From Acidobacteriota bacterium (GTDB taxonomy: Bacteria > Acidobacteriota > UBA4820 > DSQY01): a DNA stretch of 18,442 bases. Shown piece after piece: positions 6,546 to 13,516 of this stretch; positions within the stretch are counted from its first letter, which is position 1; the number at the start of each line of letters is the position of its first letter. A program made the translations under genes and the position numbers. The stretch lies in contig JAEMPZ010000207.1 in NCBI GenBank assembly GCA_022759065.1, forward strand, positions 1 to 18,442, read 5' to 3'. The notes under the pieces are model-generated. The model saw nothing but the letters and a program-made list of their open reading frames with translations, did no database searches and had not been told where the DNA came from.

Positions 6546-7813
6546 TCAACGACGCCCCATTTGGCCAAAGCCGCCGCAAGCTCAGGCGCCGACTTGGCGG
6601 CCTCGACGAGAGGGACTCCGGCCACTGCGGCATCTGCCGCCTGGCGGACGGCGCGGGCCCCGGCGCGGGTACCTTGGGGGTGGCCATGGATGCCGCCTCC
6701 AAACTGCATTATCACGTCATTTCCGAAGAGGGCCACAACGGCGGCCACGTGGCCCGGATGGAGCCCGCCGGACGCTATGGGCATGGCAGCCTTGACGCCC
6801 GACCAGTCCTGGCCTTCAGCCCCGGCCCCCGGCTCCAAAGCCGCGGTCAAAGCGCTTGCGCTGCGGGCCACCTCACGCGCTTTTCCTTCCATTTTGCCCA
6901 CTGCCGTGCCCACGTGAAGCTGGTCAATGCCCGCAAGCCTGGCGGAGCGCGCCAGGACGGCCATCGCTATTCCATGCGCCGGATTGCGGGTGAAGGCGGC
7001 GTGCATCGCCCTGTGGCCGTGGAGGATGAGACCAAGTTCGGCGTTTCTCAAACTCTGGACGCCGGACCATCCCGCGGTTATGAGGTCCACCATGGCAAAG
7101 CGCCCGCCCAAGTGGGCGACGAGCCCGGCCCTGCGAAGCATCGTTTCGGTTGGCGCCGTGACGTTAGGGATGTATCCCTTGGCCTCACCGGTTTCGTCCT
7201 CGGCCCGCTTCGCCGCGTCCAGGCAGGCTCTCAGCCGCTCTTCGAACGGACAGAAAGGCTGCGACGTGAGGTTTTCGTCGTCCTTGACCACGTCGCACCC
7301 TCCGGCCATCGCCTCGTAAAGCACCCTCGCCTGCTCCTTTGGAGGCAAGCCGATTTTGGGCTTGACGATGGTTCCCACGATAGGCCGGCCCTTGACGCCC
7401 AGCGCCTCGCGTATGCCGCGCAATCCTTTGGCCGGACCCGGAAAAGTCTTTACGAACTCTTGAGGGAACCGGGCCGCCTCCAGGCGAAGGGCCGCCACTT
7501 CTTTCATGCCGAATATGTTCCCGGCGACCGAGGAATAGACCTGCGCCATGTTCCCCGCCTCGAAAAGCACCGCTGGATAGGCTACCTCAACGGTGTTGCC
7601 CTCCATGGAGATGACGCGGGCGCGAAGCCGCTGCTGAAGCTCCGGCGTCAAAGCGCCAACGTCAGTCCACGTCCCTATGGAAGATTCCGCCGCTATTGCG
7701 TTTGCGGCCTCTTCCAGGCTGATGGTGCTGGCTTCGAGGTGGAAGCGGCAGCAGAGGTCGTCGTCATGAGGCGCTCCACCCAGGTCGAGGTACGGCAAGT
7801 TTTTGGGGCTCAT
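6542..7813 (-). CDS. rbcL: Form III-like RuBisCO large subunit
   Basis: 423 residues. It carboxylates ribulose-1,5-bisphosphate to two 3-phosphoglycerates. Active-site residues align with the plant enzyme (spinach number in brackets): Glu43 (60), Thr48-Trp49 (65-66), Asn99 (123), Lys151 and Lys153 (175, 177), Lys177, Asp179 and Glu180 (201 carbamylated, 203, 204), His267-Arg268 (294-295), His300 (327), Lys307 of loop 6 (334), Ser348 (379) and the Gly pair 372-373 (403-404). It is therefore not a RuBisCO-like form IV protein. HGHRAMHAAFTRNP, IDQLHVGTA, ASGGLHPG and GARAVRQA resemble archaeal form III, while loop 6 reads GTAVGKMEG without the extra residue of Thermococcus enzymes, so the subclass is open. 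No small-subunit gene is present. ATG 7813 is chosen because AGAGGAG (7819-7825) precedes it by 5 nt. A start 11 codons upstream overlaps that site. It follows the isomerase gene by 42 nt. Confidence 0.95.
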   Translation of the reverse strand: MSPKNLPYLDLGGAPHDDDLCCRFHLEASTISLEEAANAIAAESSIGTWTDVGALTPELQQRLRARVISMEGNTVEVAYPAVLFEAGNMAQVYSSVAGNIFGMKEVAALRLEAARFPQEFVKTFPGPAKGLRGIREALGVKGRPIVGTIVKPKIGLPPKEQARVLYEAMAGGCDVVKDDENLTSQPFCPFEERLRACLDAAKRAEDETGEAKGYIPNVTAPTETMLRRAGLVAHLGGRFAMVDLITAGWSGVQSLRNAELGLILHGHRAMHAAFTRNPAHGIAMAVLARSARLAGIDQLHVGTAVGKMEGKAREVARSASALTAALEPGAGAEGQDWSGVKAAMPIASGGLHPGHVAAVVALFGNDVIMQFGGGIHGHPQGTRAGARAVRQAADAAVAGVPLVEAAKSAPELAAALAKWGVVE

Positions 7814-7818
7814 CTTTA

Positions 7819-7825
7819 CTCCTCT
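7819..7825 (-). promoter_or_regulatory. Ribosome binding site of rbcL
   Basis: AGAGGAG on the minus strand, 5 nt before ATG 7813. It decides the start of the RuBisCO gene and is stronger than the sites of its two operon neighbours, which rely on overlapping starts. Confidence 0.7.
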
Positions 7826-7855
7826 TTTCAAAGAAAAGAATAACACTAGCCATCG

Positions 7856-8707
7856 TCAAGTCAAAGCGGGTTCAAGGGCTGATGACAAAATATCCTTTAA
7901 CAATCCCCTTTCGGTGATGAAGGCAGTCACGTATTTCAAGTGCACCTTGTCGAAAGCCGGGTTGCGAACAAGCACGCCGGCGGGAGCATCGGGCCACACT
8001 TCGGCCGGGTCTCGCTCCTCGACTTTCTCGTCCGCGTGGTCGCGCACGATCTTCAGCGTGTGGGTGGCGCAGTAGGCCGGCACGTCGTAGCGGGCGGCCA
8101 CGAGGCAGAAAATACCCGTTCCCACCTTGTTGATTAAATATCCAGAGGGAAGAATCGCGTCGGCGCCGAATATGAACAGGTCAGCCCCATCAATGGCATA
8201 CTTGGCCGCCGAGTCAACCATGTGGATCACTTCAACGCCGTTGGCGGCAAGTTCCCTGGCAGTGATTCTGCCCTGGTAGCGCGGCCTCGTCTCGGTATTC
8301 AGAACGCGGAATCTCTTTCCGAGGCGGTGGGCTTCGAGAAGGACCCCAACGGTGGAGCTTGAATGGCAGTGGGTGAAAACGGTCATCTTGTCCTGAATCA
8401 GCTCGGCTCCGGTCGCCGCGATGCGTTGCTCGTCCCTCGCTATTTCCGCAAGGAGCGCTTCGGCCGCCTCCGCGGCCCGGCCGGAGGAGGGACGAGCGGA
8501 AAGAAAGCGCGAAAGAAGGTTCCGCAGCATCGGCTCGTTGGGCCTTGCCGCGCAAAGAACCGCCGCCAAAGCCGGCCCATCGGCTAAGTTGCCATCGTCC
8601 ATATCCCCCGCCAGCGCCATCAGCGCCGCCTTCGCTATGGCATTGGCCCCCTGAATCTCAAGGGAGCGAATTCTGCGTGCCGTTTCCTCCGCAAGCCGCC
8701 CGCTCAT
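7856..8707 (-). CDS. e2b2: Ribose-1,5-bisphosphate isomerase
   Basis: 283 residues of the eIF2B-alpha/aIF-2BI/MtnA fold. It converts ribose-1,5-bisphosphate to ribulose-1,5-bisphosphate, the RuBisCO substrate. The core motifs are those of the characterised Thermococcus enzyme rather than of MtnA: THCHSSSTVGV (112-122), NTETRPRYQGRITARELA (137-154), VDSAAKY (164-170), GADAI (181-185) and INKVGT (192-197). Cys114 and Asp183 are the predicted catalytic pair. Their spacing of 69 residues equals that of Cys133 and Asp202 in the archaeal protein as I recall it. It is some 40 residues shorter than the archaeal protein, mostly N-terminally. Its ATG overlaps the AMP phosphorylase stop by 4 nt (ATGA), and RuBisCO follows 42 nt later. 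That context supports this activity over initiation factor or methylthioribose-1-phosphate isomerase. Confidence 0.92.
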   Translation of the reverse strand: MSGRLAEETARRIRSLEIQGANAIAKAALMALAGDMDDGNLADGPALAAVLCAARPNEPMLRNLLSRFLSARPSSGRAAEAAEALLAEIARDEQRIAATGAELIQDKMTVFTHCHSSSTVGVLLEAHRLGKRFRVLNTETRPRYQGRITARELAANGVEVIHMVDSAAKYAIDGADLFIFGADAILPSGYLINKVGTGIFCLVAARYDVPAYCATHTLKIVRDHADEKVEERDPAEVWPDAPAGVLVRNPAFDKVHLKYVTAFITERGLLKDILSSALEPALT

Positions 8708-10185
8708 TCTATCGTCACCATCTCTTGGTGCGTCTTCCAGTAGTCCCAGGCATAGCCCATGTCGGCGTCTTCTTCCGCGTGAATTCGGAAGAGGGGCTCG
8801 CCCGCCATGACCGATTCTCCCACCTTTTTTAGCAGGTAGAGGCCCGCGCCCTGGTCAATCGGCGCCCCTGCGAGCTTGGCGCACGACGCCAACTGCTGGT
8901 TGTTGAGGGCGGTTATCTTTCCGGTCGCGGAGGCGAGAGCTTCCTTGACCACGGAACCGGGAGCCTTCGGTGGCTTTGCCCCCTGCATGGCAACGATGGC
9001 CTTCATTTTTTCGAGCGCCTGGCCCGAGGCGAGAACTTGTTCAGCCACCTTGCGCCCCTCGCCGCCTCTCAGCCTCGGGTCAAAATCAAGGATGCGCCCG
9101 GCGAGCTTGATGCACTTCTCCCTAAGATCGGCCGGCGCGTCGGGCGAGCCTGAAAGCACGGCCATGACGTCCTGCACTTCGAGGACAGGCCCGATTCCGC
9201 GCCCGATCGGCTGGCTTCCGTCGGTCACGAGGACCTCGATCGCCATGCCCATCTTTTCGCCAACATACTCGAAGAGCTTCTTCAGGTTCACGGCCCTGGA
9301 CATCGTCGTCACCTTGGCCGTCGGCCCGACCGGAATGTCAATAAGGACATGCGTGGAGCCGGCGGCCTTTTTCTTTGATAGGATGGAGGCGATCATCTGC
9401 CCGACGGCGTCAATATTCAACGGCCGTTCGACCGAAATGATGATGTCGTCAGCGGGAGAGAGCGCCAGCGAGCCGCCCCAGGCCAGGCATCCGCTTTCCT
9501 TTTCAACGACGGCGCGCATCTGTTCAAGGCTCATGTCCACGTTAGCCAGAACCTCCATCGTATCGGCGGTTCCTGCTGGCGAAGTTATGGAGCGTGAGGA
9601 GGTTTTGGGAATGGTTAGGCCGTAAGCCGCCACAATCGGCACCACGACCATCGTCGTCCGGTTGCCGGGAATGCCGCCGATGCAGTGCTTGTCAACGACC
9701 ATCTCCCTGCCCCAGTCAATCCGCTGGCCCTGCTCGACCATCGCCTGCGACAAGTAGTAAATCTCCTGCCTGTCCATGAACCCCTGGGCGCAACCGATGA
9801 CAAAGGCGGTGAGCTCCACCTTTGAGTAACGGTTGGCTACGATGTCCCCGAGGATCTCGCGGTAGTCCTCCTGCCCAAGCATTTCGCCGTGGATCTTGGC
9901 GCGAACGTGTTCCACGGAGCGGACCGGGTCAAGGTGGTGCACCTCCACTTCGGCCCCTGGACGAGCGCCAAGGTTCCGGAAGGCGTACTCGCAGAGCCCC
10001 ACCTCGCCCTTCGCCAGGAAGGATTCATCAATGACGTTCAGCACGCCTATGACGGAACGCCCGTTGCAGCGCACCTCCACCTTGCTCAGAGCGGCGAACC
10101 CCTGAGCCCTGCATAAGGGGCAGTCTTTCCTCAAGAAGACGACGTTTTCCTTGTAGGTATCAATCTTGACGGGCCTTACGCGCAT
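8704..10185 (-). CDS. deoA: Archaeal-type AMP phosphorylase
   Basis: 493 residues. AMP phosphorylases split AMP (also CMP and UMP) with phosphate into the base and ribose-1,5-bisphosphate, the first step of the pentose bisphosphate pathway. The protein has the extra N-terminal domain of about 85 residues that distinguishes this group from the roughly 440-residue thymidine phosphorylase. The catalytic core has DKHCIGGIPGNRTT (165-178) and KTSSRSITSPAGTADTMEVL (194-213), the archaeal-type variants of the phosphate- and sugar-binding motifs. The C-terminal domain is complete. The N-terminal domain has a CPLC motif (22-25) in RKDCPLCRAQGF, a feature I associate with bacterial members. A bacterial thymidine phosphorylase-like activity is the alternative, but the adjoining isomerase and RuBisCO make AMP phosphorylase much more likely. 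The start has AGGAGGAG (10189-10196) upstream. Confidence 0.92.
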   Translation of the reverse strand: MRVRPVKIDTYKENVVFLRKDCPLCRAQGFAALSKVEVRCNGRSVIGVLNVIDESFLAKGEVGLCEYAFRNLGARPGAEVEVHHLDPVRSVEHVRAKIHGEMLGQEDYREILGDIVANRYSKVELTAFVIGCAQGFMDRQEIYYLSQAMVEQGQRIDWGREMVVDKHCIGGIPGNRTTMVVVPIVAAYGLTIPKTSSRSITSPAGTADTMEVLANVDMSLEQMRAVVEKESGCLAWGGSLALSPADDIIISVERPLNIDAVGQMIASILSKKKAAGSTHVLIDIPVGPTAKVTTMSRAVNLKKLFEYVGEKMGMAIEVLVTDGSQPIGRGIGPVLEVQDVMAVLSGSPDAPADLREKCIKLAGRILDFDPRLRGGEGRKVAEQVLASGQALEKMKAIVAMQGAKPPKAPGSVVKEALASATGKITALNNQQLASCAKLAGAPIDQGAGLYLLKKVGESVMAGEPLFRIHAEEDADMGYAWDYWKTHQEMVTIE

Positions 10186-10188
10186 TAG

Positions 10189-10234
10189 CTCCTCCTCGCT
10201 TTATTAGTATACGCCGCGCCTCGGTTTCTTGCCA
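10189..10234 (-). promoter_or_regulatory. Candidate promoter and RBS of the AMP pathway operon
   Basis: On the minus strand, TATACT (10206-10211) resembles a -10 box. At 17 bp upstream the hexamer is TGGCAA (10229-10234), only 3 of 6 to the -35 consensus. The strong Shine-Dalgarno AGGAGGAG at 10189-10196 follows, so the leader would be very short. The RBS is clear; the promoter is tentative. Confidence 0.4.
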
Positions 10235-10251
10235 GCCCCTGCCAGGGCCTA

Positions 10252-10386
10252 AATCCCGCGATGGAATTGGGGTGCCTTCGGCTCGATGGCTCCCCAATCC
10301 CTTCTGGGTGAACAACCATTTTGGCTAAACAACGTGCTCATAGGCCTTTAATGGCGCCGTTGTAGTCCCATCGCGGGATTGGGGCC
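10252..10386. repeat. Composite inverted-repeat region between rnr and deoA, copies C-E
   Basis: This fills most of the 201-nt gap. AATCCCGCGATGG (10252-10264) is an exact inverted repeat of CCATCGCGGGATT (10368-10380). Inside, ATTGGGG (10266-10272) pairs with CCCCAAT (10292-10298), and ACAACG (10329-10334) with CGTTGT (10358-10363). The unit at 10368-10384, read on the minus strand, is CCCCAATCCCGCGATGG. It directly follows the rnr stop and could end rnr transcription, but there is no T-run. It lies upstream of the deoA promoter region. Confidence 0.75.
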
Positions 10387-12480
10387 CTACCCTCTCGCTC
10401 GCTTGCGGCGTCTAACGGCGCCGGGCCAGCTTTCAGGCACAAAGTGGGCTTCGAGCGCGGTCACGTCCACGCGGACGAGCCGGACGGATATCGCCTCTCC
10501 GACGCCGAGCTTGGCCCCCGAGTAAATCCCTCTCGCGCAAAGCCCGTCGCGGTCAACACGAATCCGGTCGTCATCAATCAGATGAAATGGACACAATCCC
10601 TCCACGAGGTGGTCCAGCAATTCCACGCGGATTCCCGCCCTGCCGAAACCAAGGACGATCGCTTCAAATAGGTCGCCGAGGCGCGTTGAAAGAAAGGCCA
10701 TCTGATGCCATCGCTCAACTTCGCGCTCCGCCTCGTCGGACTGCCTCTCCGTAGCCGAGCACTGGGCCGCCACTTCTTCCAGCATCGCCCCTGGAGGCCG
10801 TCCGAACCCCAAGAGCGCCGCAAGCGACCTGTGAACCACCAGGTCCGGGTAGCGCCTTATGGGGCTCGTGAAATGGCAATAGGTCGAAAGCGCAAGCCCA
10901 TAATGTCCGGCGTTCTTCGCGCTGTAGCGCGCCTGCATCATTCCTCGCAGAATAAGATACGCCACCAGCTTCTCCGCCCTGTGGCCTTTTGCTTTCGCGA
11001 GGACTTTCTGAAGCGTGAAGGGGTCGCCGAGGTCGCCCCGGCTCGCTTCGCCGAGACCCAAGGCGCACAGAAGCGGCCTTAACGGCTCGAGCCTCTTCGG
11101 GTCTGGCGGCTCGTGGACGCGGTAAAGGCAGGGCGCCTGGGCCTTGTCGAGAGCCTCGGCCACCGCGGTGTTGCAAAGCAACATGCACTCTTCCACCAGG
11201 CGATGCGACGCGAGGCGCTCGGAAGGCATGATCTCCTCGACGCGCCCCGAAAGGCCAAAGCGCAGAGTTGCTTCGGGAAGGTCGAGGTCCAGCGAGCCGC
11301 GCTTTTCTCTCTCGCGCCCGAGCAGCTCCGCCAGTTCGTTGAGGTGATGCAAAGCGGAGGAGATTTCTTCGCCATGGGTTGGCGCGCCGTCGAGGATGGC
11401 CTGCGCCTCCTTGTACGTCAGCCTGGCGCGAGACCTGATGACCCCCTTCGCGAAGCGGACGGAGCGCGCGCGGGCCTTCGCGTCAACAACGATCTCGGCC
11501 GTGAAAGTGAGCCGCTCCTCGCCCGGCACCAGCGAACAAAGGCCGGACGACAATCTTTCAGGGAGCATCGGGTAGGCCGTGCCAGGAAGGTAGGTGCTGT
11601 TTCCGCGCCGGAGCGCTTCATGGTCCATCGCGCCTCCTGGCTTGACGTAGTGCGAGACGTCGGCGATGTGGACAAACAGCCTGAAGTTAGCTCCCTCGCG
11701 CCTGATGGAAAGCGCGTCATCGAAATCCTTCGCGTCATCGGGGTCAATCGTGATGGCCGCAAGCTCCCGAAAATCGGTTCGTCCCCTTATGTCGGACGAG
11801 GAGGGCTTCTCTGGAAGCTCTTCCGCCTCCGCCATTACCTTCTTCGGAAACTCTTTCGTAAGATTGAAGCGCGCCTCGGCGGCCTTGACGGGCACCGATG
11901 GGTCGCCGAAATCGCCCAGCACGTCCGCCGACTCGGCTGACGGAGGGCCGTCGGAAAGTGAAACCAGCGCCACCGCGACCTTTCCCTCTCCGCCCGTGTT
12001 GCGGGGAAGGGCGATGGGCGTCCGGTCGAAACCAAACGGATAAAGGAAGCCGCCTTGGACAATGCCGGCGACGGGACGCTTCGAGCGTTCCAGAATCGCG
12101 GCCACTTCCCCTTCAGGGCCTTTGCCGCCAGGCACGTCGGCCAGCTTGCGAACCATGACGCGGTCACCGTCCAAGGCTCCAGCCGTTGCGTGAGGAGGAA
12201 TGAAGATGTCCTTGTCCGCTTCATTCGCGCCATCTCTCGTGACAAAGCCGTAGCCGAAGCGCGAAGCGTGGTAGAGGCCGCTGATTTCCTTCGGAACGGC
12301 GGCTGCCTTGTAGCGCCCCCGTGAGACGCTTATCAGTCCTTGGTCCAGAAGATGTCCCAGAGTAGGCGCCAACGCTCGGCGCTCGCGCGGCGTAAGGCCA
12401 AGTTCCTGAGCCAGCCTGCTGCGGGTGACGCTCTCGCTTGGCTTAAGGCTCGCGAGATGGGCCAGCACCCGCTCCCGCAT
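10387..12480 (-). CDS. rnr: Ribonuclease R (RNase II/R family 3'-5' exoribonuclease)
   Basis: 697 residues, close to the usual length. It degrades structured RNA from the 3' end. Domains: an N-terminal winged helix (about 1-60), cold-shock-type OB domains (about 65-230), and the RNB catalytic domain, in which ITIDPDDAKDFDD supplies Asp246, Asp252, Asp254 and Asp255, the metal-binding set with the family spacing. SHYVKPGGAMDHEALRRGNS and YCHFTSPIRRYPDLVVHR are the other RNB hallmarks. A C-terminal S1 domain (about 600-685) and a basic tail (RRRKRARG) follow. ATG 12480 is chosen because it begins 2 nt after the upstream phosphatase stop. A GTG at 12525 would place 15 extra residues inside that gene. 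The product yields nucleoside monophosphates, the substrates of the downstream AMP phosphorylase, so proximity may be functional (inference). Confidence 0.95.
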   Translation of the reverse strand: MRERVLAHLASLKPSESVTRSRLAQELGLTPRERRALAPTLGHLLDQGLISVSRGRYKAAAVPKEISGLYHASRFGYGFVTRDGANEADKDIFIPPHATAGALDGDRVMVRKLADVPGGKGPEGEVAAILERSKRPVAGIVQGGFLYPFGFDRTPIALPRNTGGEGKVAVALVSLSDGPPSAESADVLGDFGDPSVPVKAAEARFNLTKEFPKKVMAEAEELPEKPSSSDIRGRTDFRELAAITIDPDDAKDFDDALSIRREGANFRLFVHIADVSHYVKPGGAMDHEALRRGNSTYLPGTAYPMLPERLSSGLCSLVPGEERLTFTAEIVVDAKARARSVRFAKGVIRSRARLTYKEAQAILDGAPTHGEEISSALHHLNELAELLGREREKRGSLDLDLPEATLRFGLSGRVEEIMPSERLASHRLVEECMLLCNTAVAEALDKAQAPCLYRVHEPPDPKRLEPLRPLLCALGLGEASRGDLGDPFTLQKVLAKAKGHRAEKLVAYLILRGMMQARYSAKNAGHYGLALSTYCHFTSPIRRYPDLVVHRSLAALLGFGRPPGAMLEEVAAQCSATERQSDEAEREVERWHQMAFLSTRLGDLFEAIVLGFGRAGIRVELLDHLVEGLCPFHLIDDDRIRVDRDGLCARGIYSGAKLGVGEAISVRLVRVDVTALEAHFVPESWPGAVRRRKRARG

Positions 12481-12482
12481 CG

Positions 12483-13250
12483 TCACGTTGAGAAGGCTCC
12501 CAACCGCCAGCGGCGGGGCTGGCACGCAACTGGTTCGATATGTTCGCCATTGAACAGCCGCCTCGGATTCTCAACGGCAAGCCTCCTCGCGGCCGCCCTG
12601 CCATACCTGTTGGCCAGCACTCTTACGGCCTCCCGAAACATGGGAGGACGCGCAGCGAGCCTGTGGGCGTCGGAGGCCACAACGGCGACCCATCCCAACT
12701 CAAGCAGGCGGAACGCCGTGCGCTGAACGGCCCCGCCGAAACCGCCTGTAATCGAGTGGGTGGTGATTTGAAAAAGCGTTCCTTCGCGGGCAAGTTCCGC
12801 CAGGCGCATCGGCTCGTCCCGCGAAAAGATGTACCGCTCAGGGTGTGCCAGGACAGGCTCCACGCCCGAAAGCCGCAGCCGGTAGAAGACATCTTCCGTT
12901 CCCGCGGGCAGAATCGCCAGCGGCAGCTCGACCAGAAGATACCGCCCGCCGAAACCGATCGTCAGTATTTCCTTCTTCGCGATCGCCTCCGCGAGGTCGT
13001 GGCGGTAGTAAACTTCCGCCCCTAACTGAAGCTCAACGCCCGAATCTTTTGCCCGTTCGCAAAGCTCGGCGAAGCGGTGCTTCAGCTCGTGAGGCTTATT
13101 GGGATAAGTGTCCGGACGAATGTGCGGCGTTGCGATGACGCGCGTGATGTTTTCCTCGCGCGCACGCTTCAGCCACGCCTCGGCCTCTTTGAAGCTCTCG
13201 ACCCCGTCATCAACCCCGGGAAGAAGATGGCAGTGAACGTCAGTGTACAT
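12483..13250 (-). CDS. CpsB/YwqE-type PHP-fold tyrosine phosphatase
   Basis: 255 residues. Members are metal-dependent phosphotyrosine phosphatases that act on autophosphorylated bacterial tyrosine kinases controlling capsule or exopolysaccharide export. Metal-ligand motifs are in order: DVHCHLLPGVDDG (4-16), ATPH (40-43), GAEVYY (78-82), LAHPERY (135-140), HSITGGFG (165-172) and ASDAH (192-196). All expected histidines and acidic residues are present. The frame is open to 13367, but the family begins at the MYTDVHCH position and a -10 box (13296-13301) lies inside the longer version, so ATG 13250 is used. No Wzc-type kinase, Wza or glycosyltransferase gene is in the window, so the partner kinase must be elsewhere. 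RNase R follows after 2 nt, implying a bicistronic unit. Confidence 0.9.
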   Translation of the reverse strand: MYTDVHCHLLPGVDDGVESFKEAEAWLKRAREENITRVIATPHIRPDTYPNKPHELKHRFAELCERAKDSGVELQLGAEVYYRHDLAEAIAKKEILTIGFGGRYLLVELPLAILPAGTEDVFYRLRLSGVEPVLAHPERYIFSRDEPMRLAELAREGTLFQITTHSITGGFGGAVQRTAFRLLELGWVAVVASDAHRLAARPPMFREAVRVLANRYGRAAARRLAVENPRRLFNGEHIEPVACQPRRWRLGAFST

Positions 13251-13295
13251 GCCGCGCAGAACCACCTTTCCGCCCGCCGATTGGGCGCAGGTAAT

Positions 13296-13301
13296 ATTAT
13301 A
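13296..13301 (-). promoter_or_regulatory. Candidate -10 box for the PHP phosphatase-rnr unit
   Basis: Perfect TATAAT on the minus strand, 45 nt before ATG 13250. No convincing -35 hexamer stands 16-18 bp upstream, so an activator or extended element may be needed. It would give a leader of about 40 nt. Confidence 0.45.
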
Positions 13302-13367
13302 CCGCACGAAGAGTAGGAAGGATGAAGCGCGAAAGCAAGTTTTAAGTTGGAAGAAGAAAAGTACCAC

Positions 13368-13409
13368 AACTCATAACTCCTAACTCCTAACCCTTCATAC
13401 TTCATACTT
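13368..13409. repeat. Heptanucleotide tandem repeat, six units
   Basis: Six uninterrupted 7-bp units, of AACTCCT type (AACTCAT, AACTCCT twice, AACCCTT) then CATACTT twice. It lies in the 266-nt gap between the divergent phosphatase and desulfurase genes, outside the two promoters. Confidence 0.85.
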
Positions 13410-13460
13410 TTCCCCACTAACAGTCTACAGCCTTTCCTTGCTGACAGGCTGCTGGTGCCT

Positions 13461-13489
13461 TTGACCAACTCGCCCTGATGGAGGATAAT
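13461..13489 (+). promoter_or_regulatory. Sigma-70-type promoter of the desulfurase gene
   Basis: TTGACC (13461-13466), a 17-bp spacer and GATAAT (13484-13489), each 5 of 6 to consensus. The predicted start of transcription near 13496 is followed by GGAGGGAGG (13502-13510) and ATG 13517. The placement excludes an in-frame ATG at 13478, which lies in the spacer. Confidence 0.7.
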
Positions 13490-13516
13490 ACCGGCTTTAC
13501 GGGAGGGAGGACCCGA

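Noticed and set aside
6542..7813. RuBisCO-like protein (form IV)
   Set aside because: Form IV proteins lose several active-site residues; here all residues checked, including the carbamylated Lys, loop 6 Lys and phosphate-binding Gly pairs, are present.
6479..7843. Long plus-strand open frame (454 codons) antisense to RuBisCO
   Set aside because: Its translation is low-complexity, Arg/His/Gly-rich and matches no family, while the minus strand encodes an intact RuBisCO; it is a by-product of high GC.
7856..8707. Translation initiation factor eIF2B subunit or MtnA assignment
   Set aside because: The gene lies between AMP phosphorylase and RuBisCO and carries the Cys/Asp pair and motifs of ribose-1,5-bisphosphate isomerase.
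11113..11940. Plus-strand open frame of 275 codons opposite RNase R
   Set aside because: It overlaps the RNB catalytic domain on the other strand and shows no motif of its own.
13251..13367. N-terminal extension of the PHP phosphatase to 13367
   Set aside because: It precedes the conserved start of the family and contains a perfect -10 box; the hydrophobic stretch looks like translated intergenic DNA.
13368..13409. Possible CRISPR array or attachment site
   Set aside because: Units are 7 bp with no spacers and no cas gene is in the window; no integrase or target tRNA is nearby.
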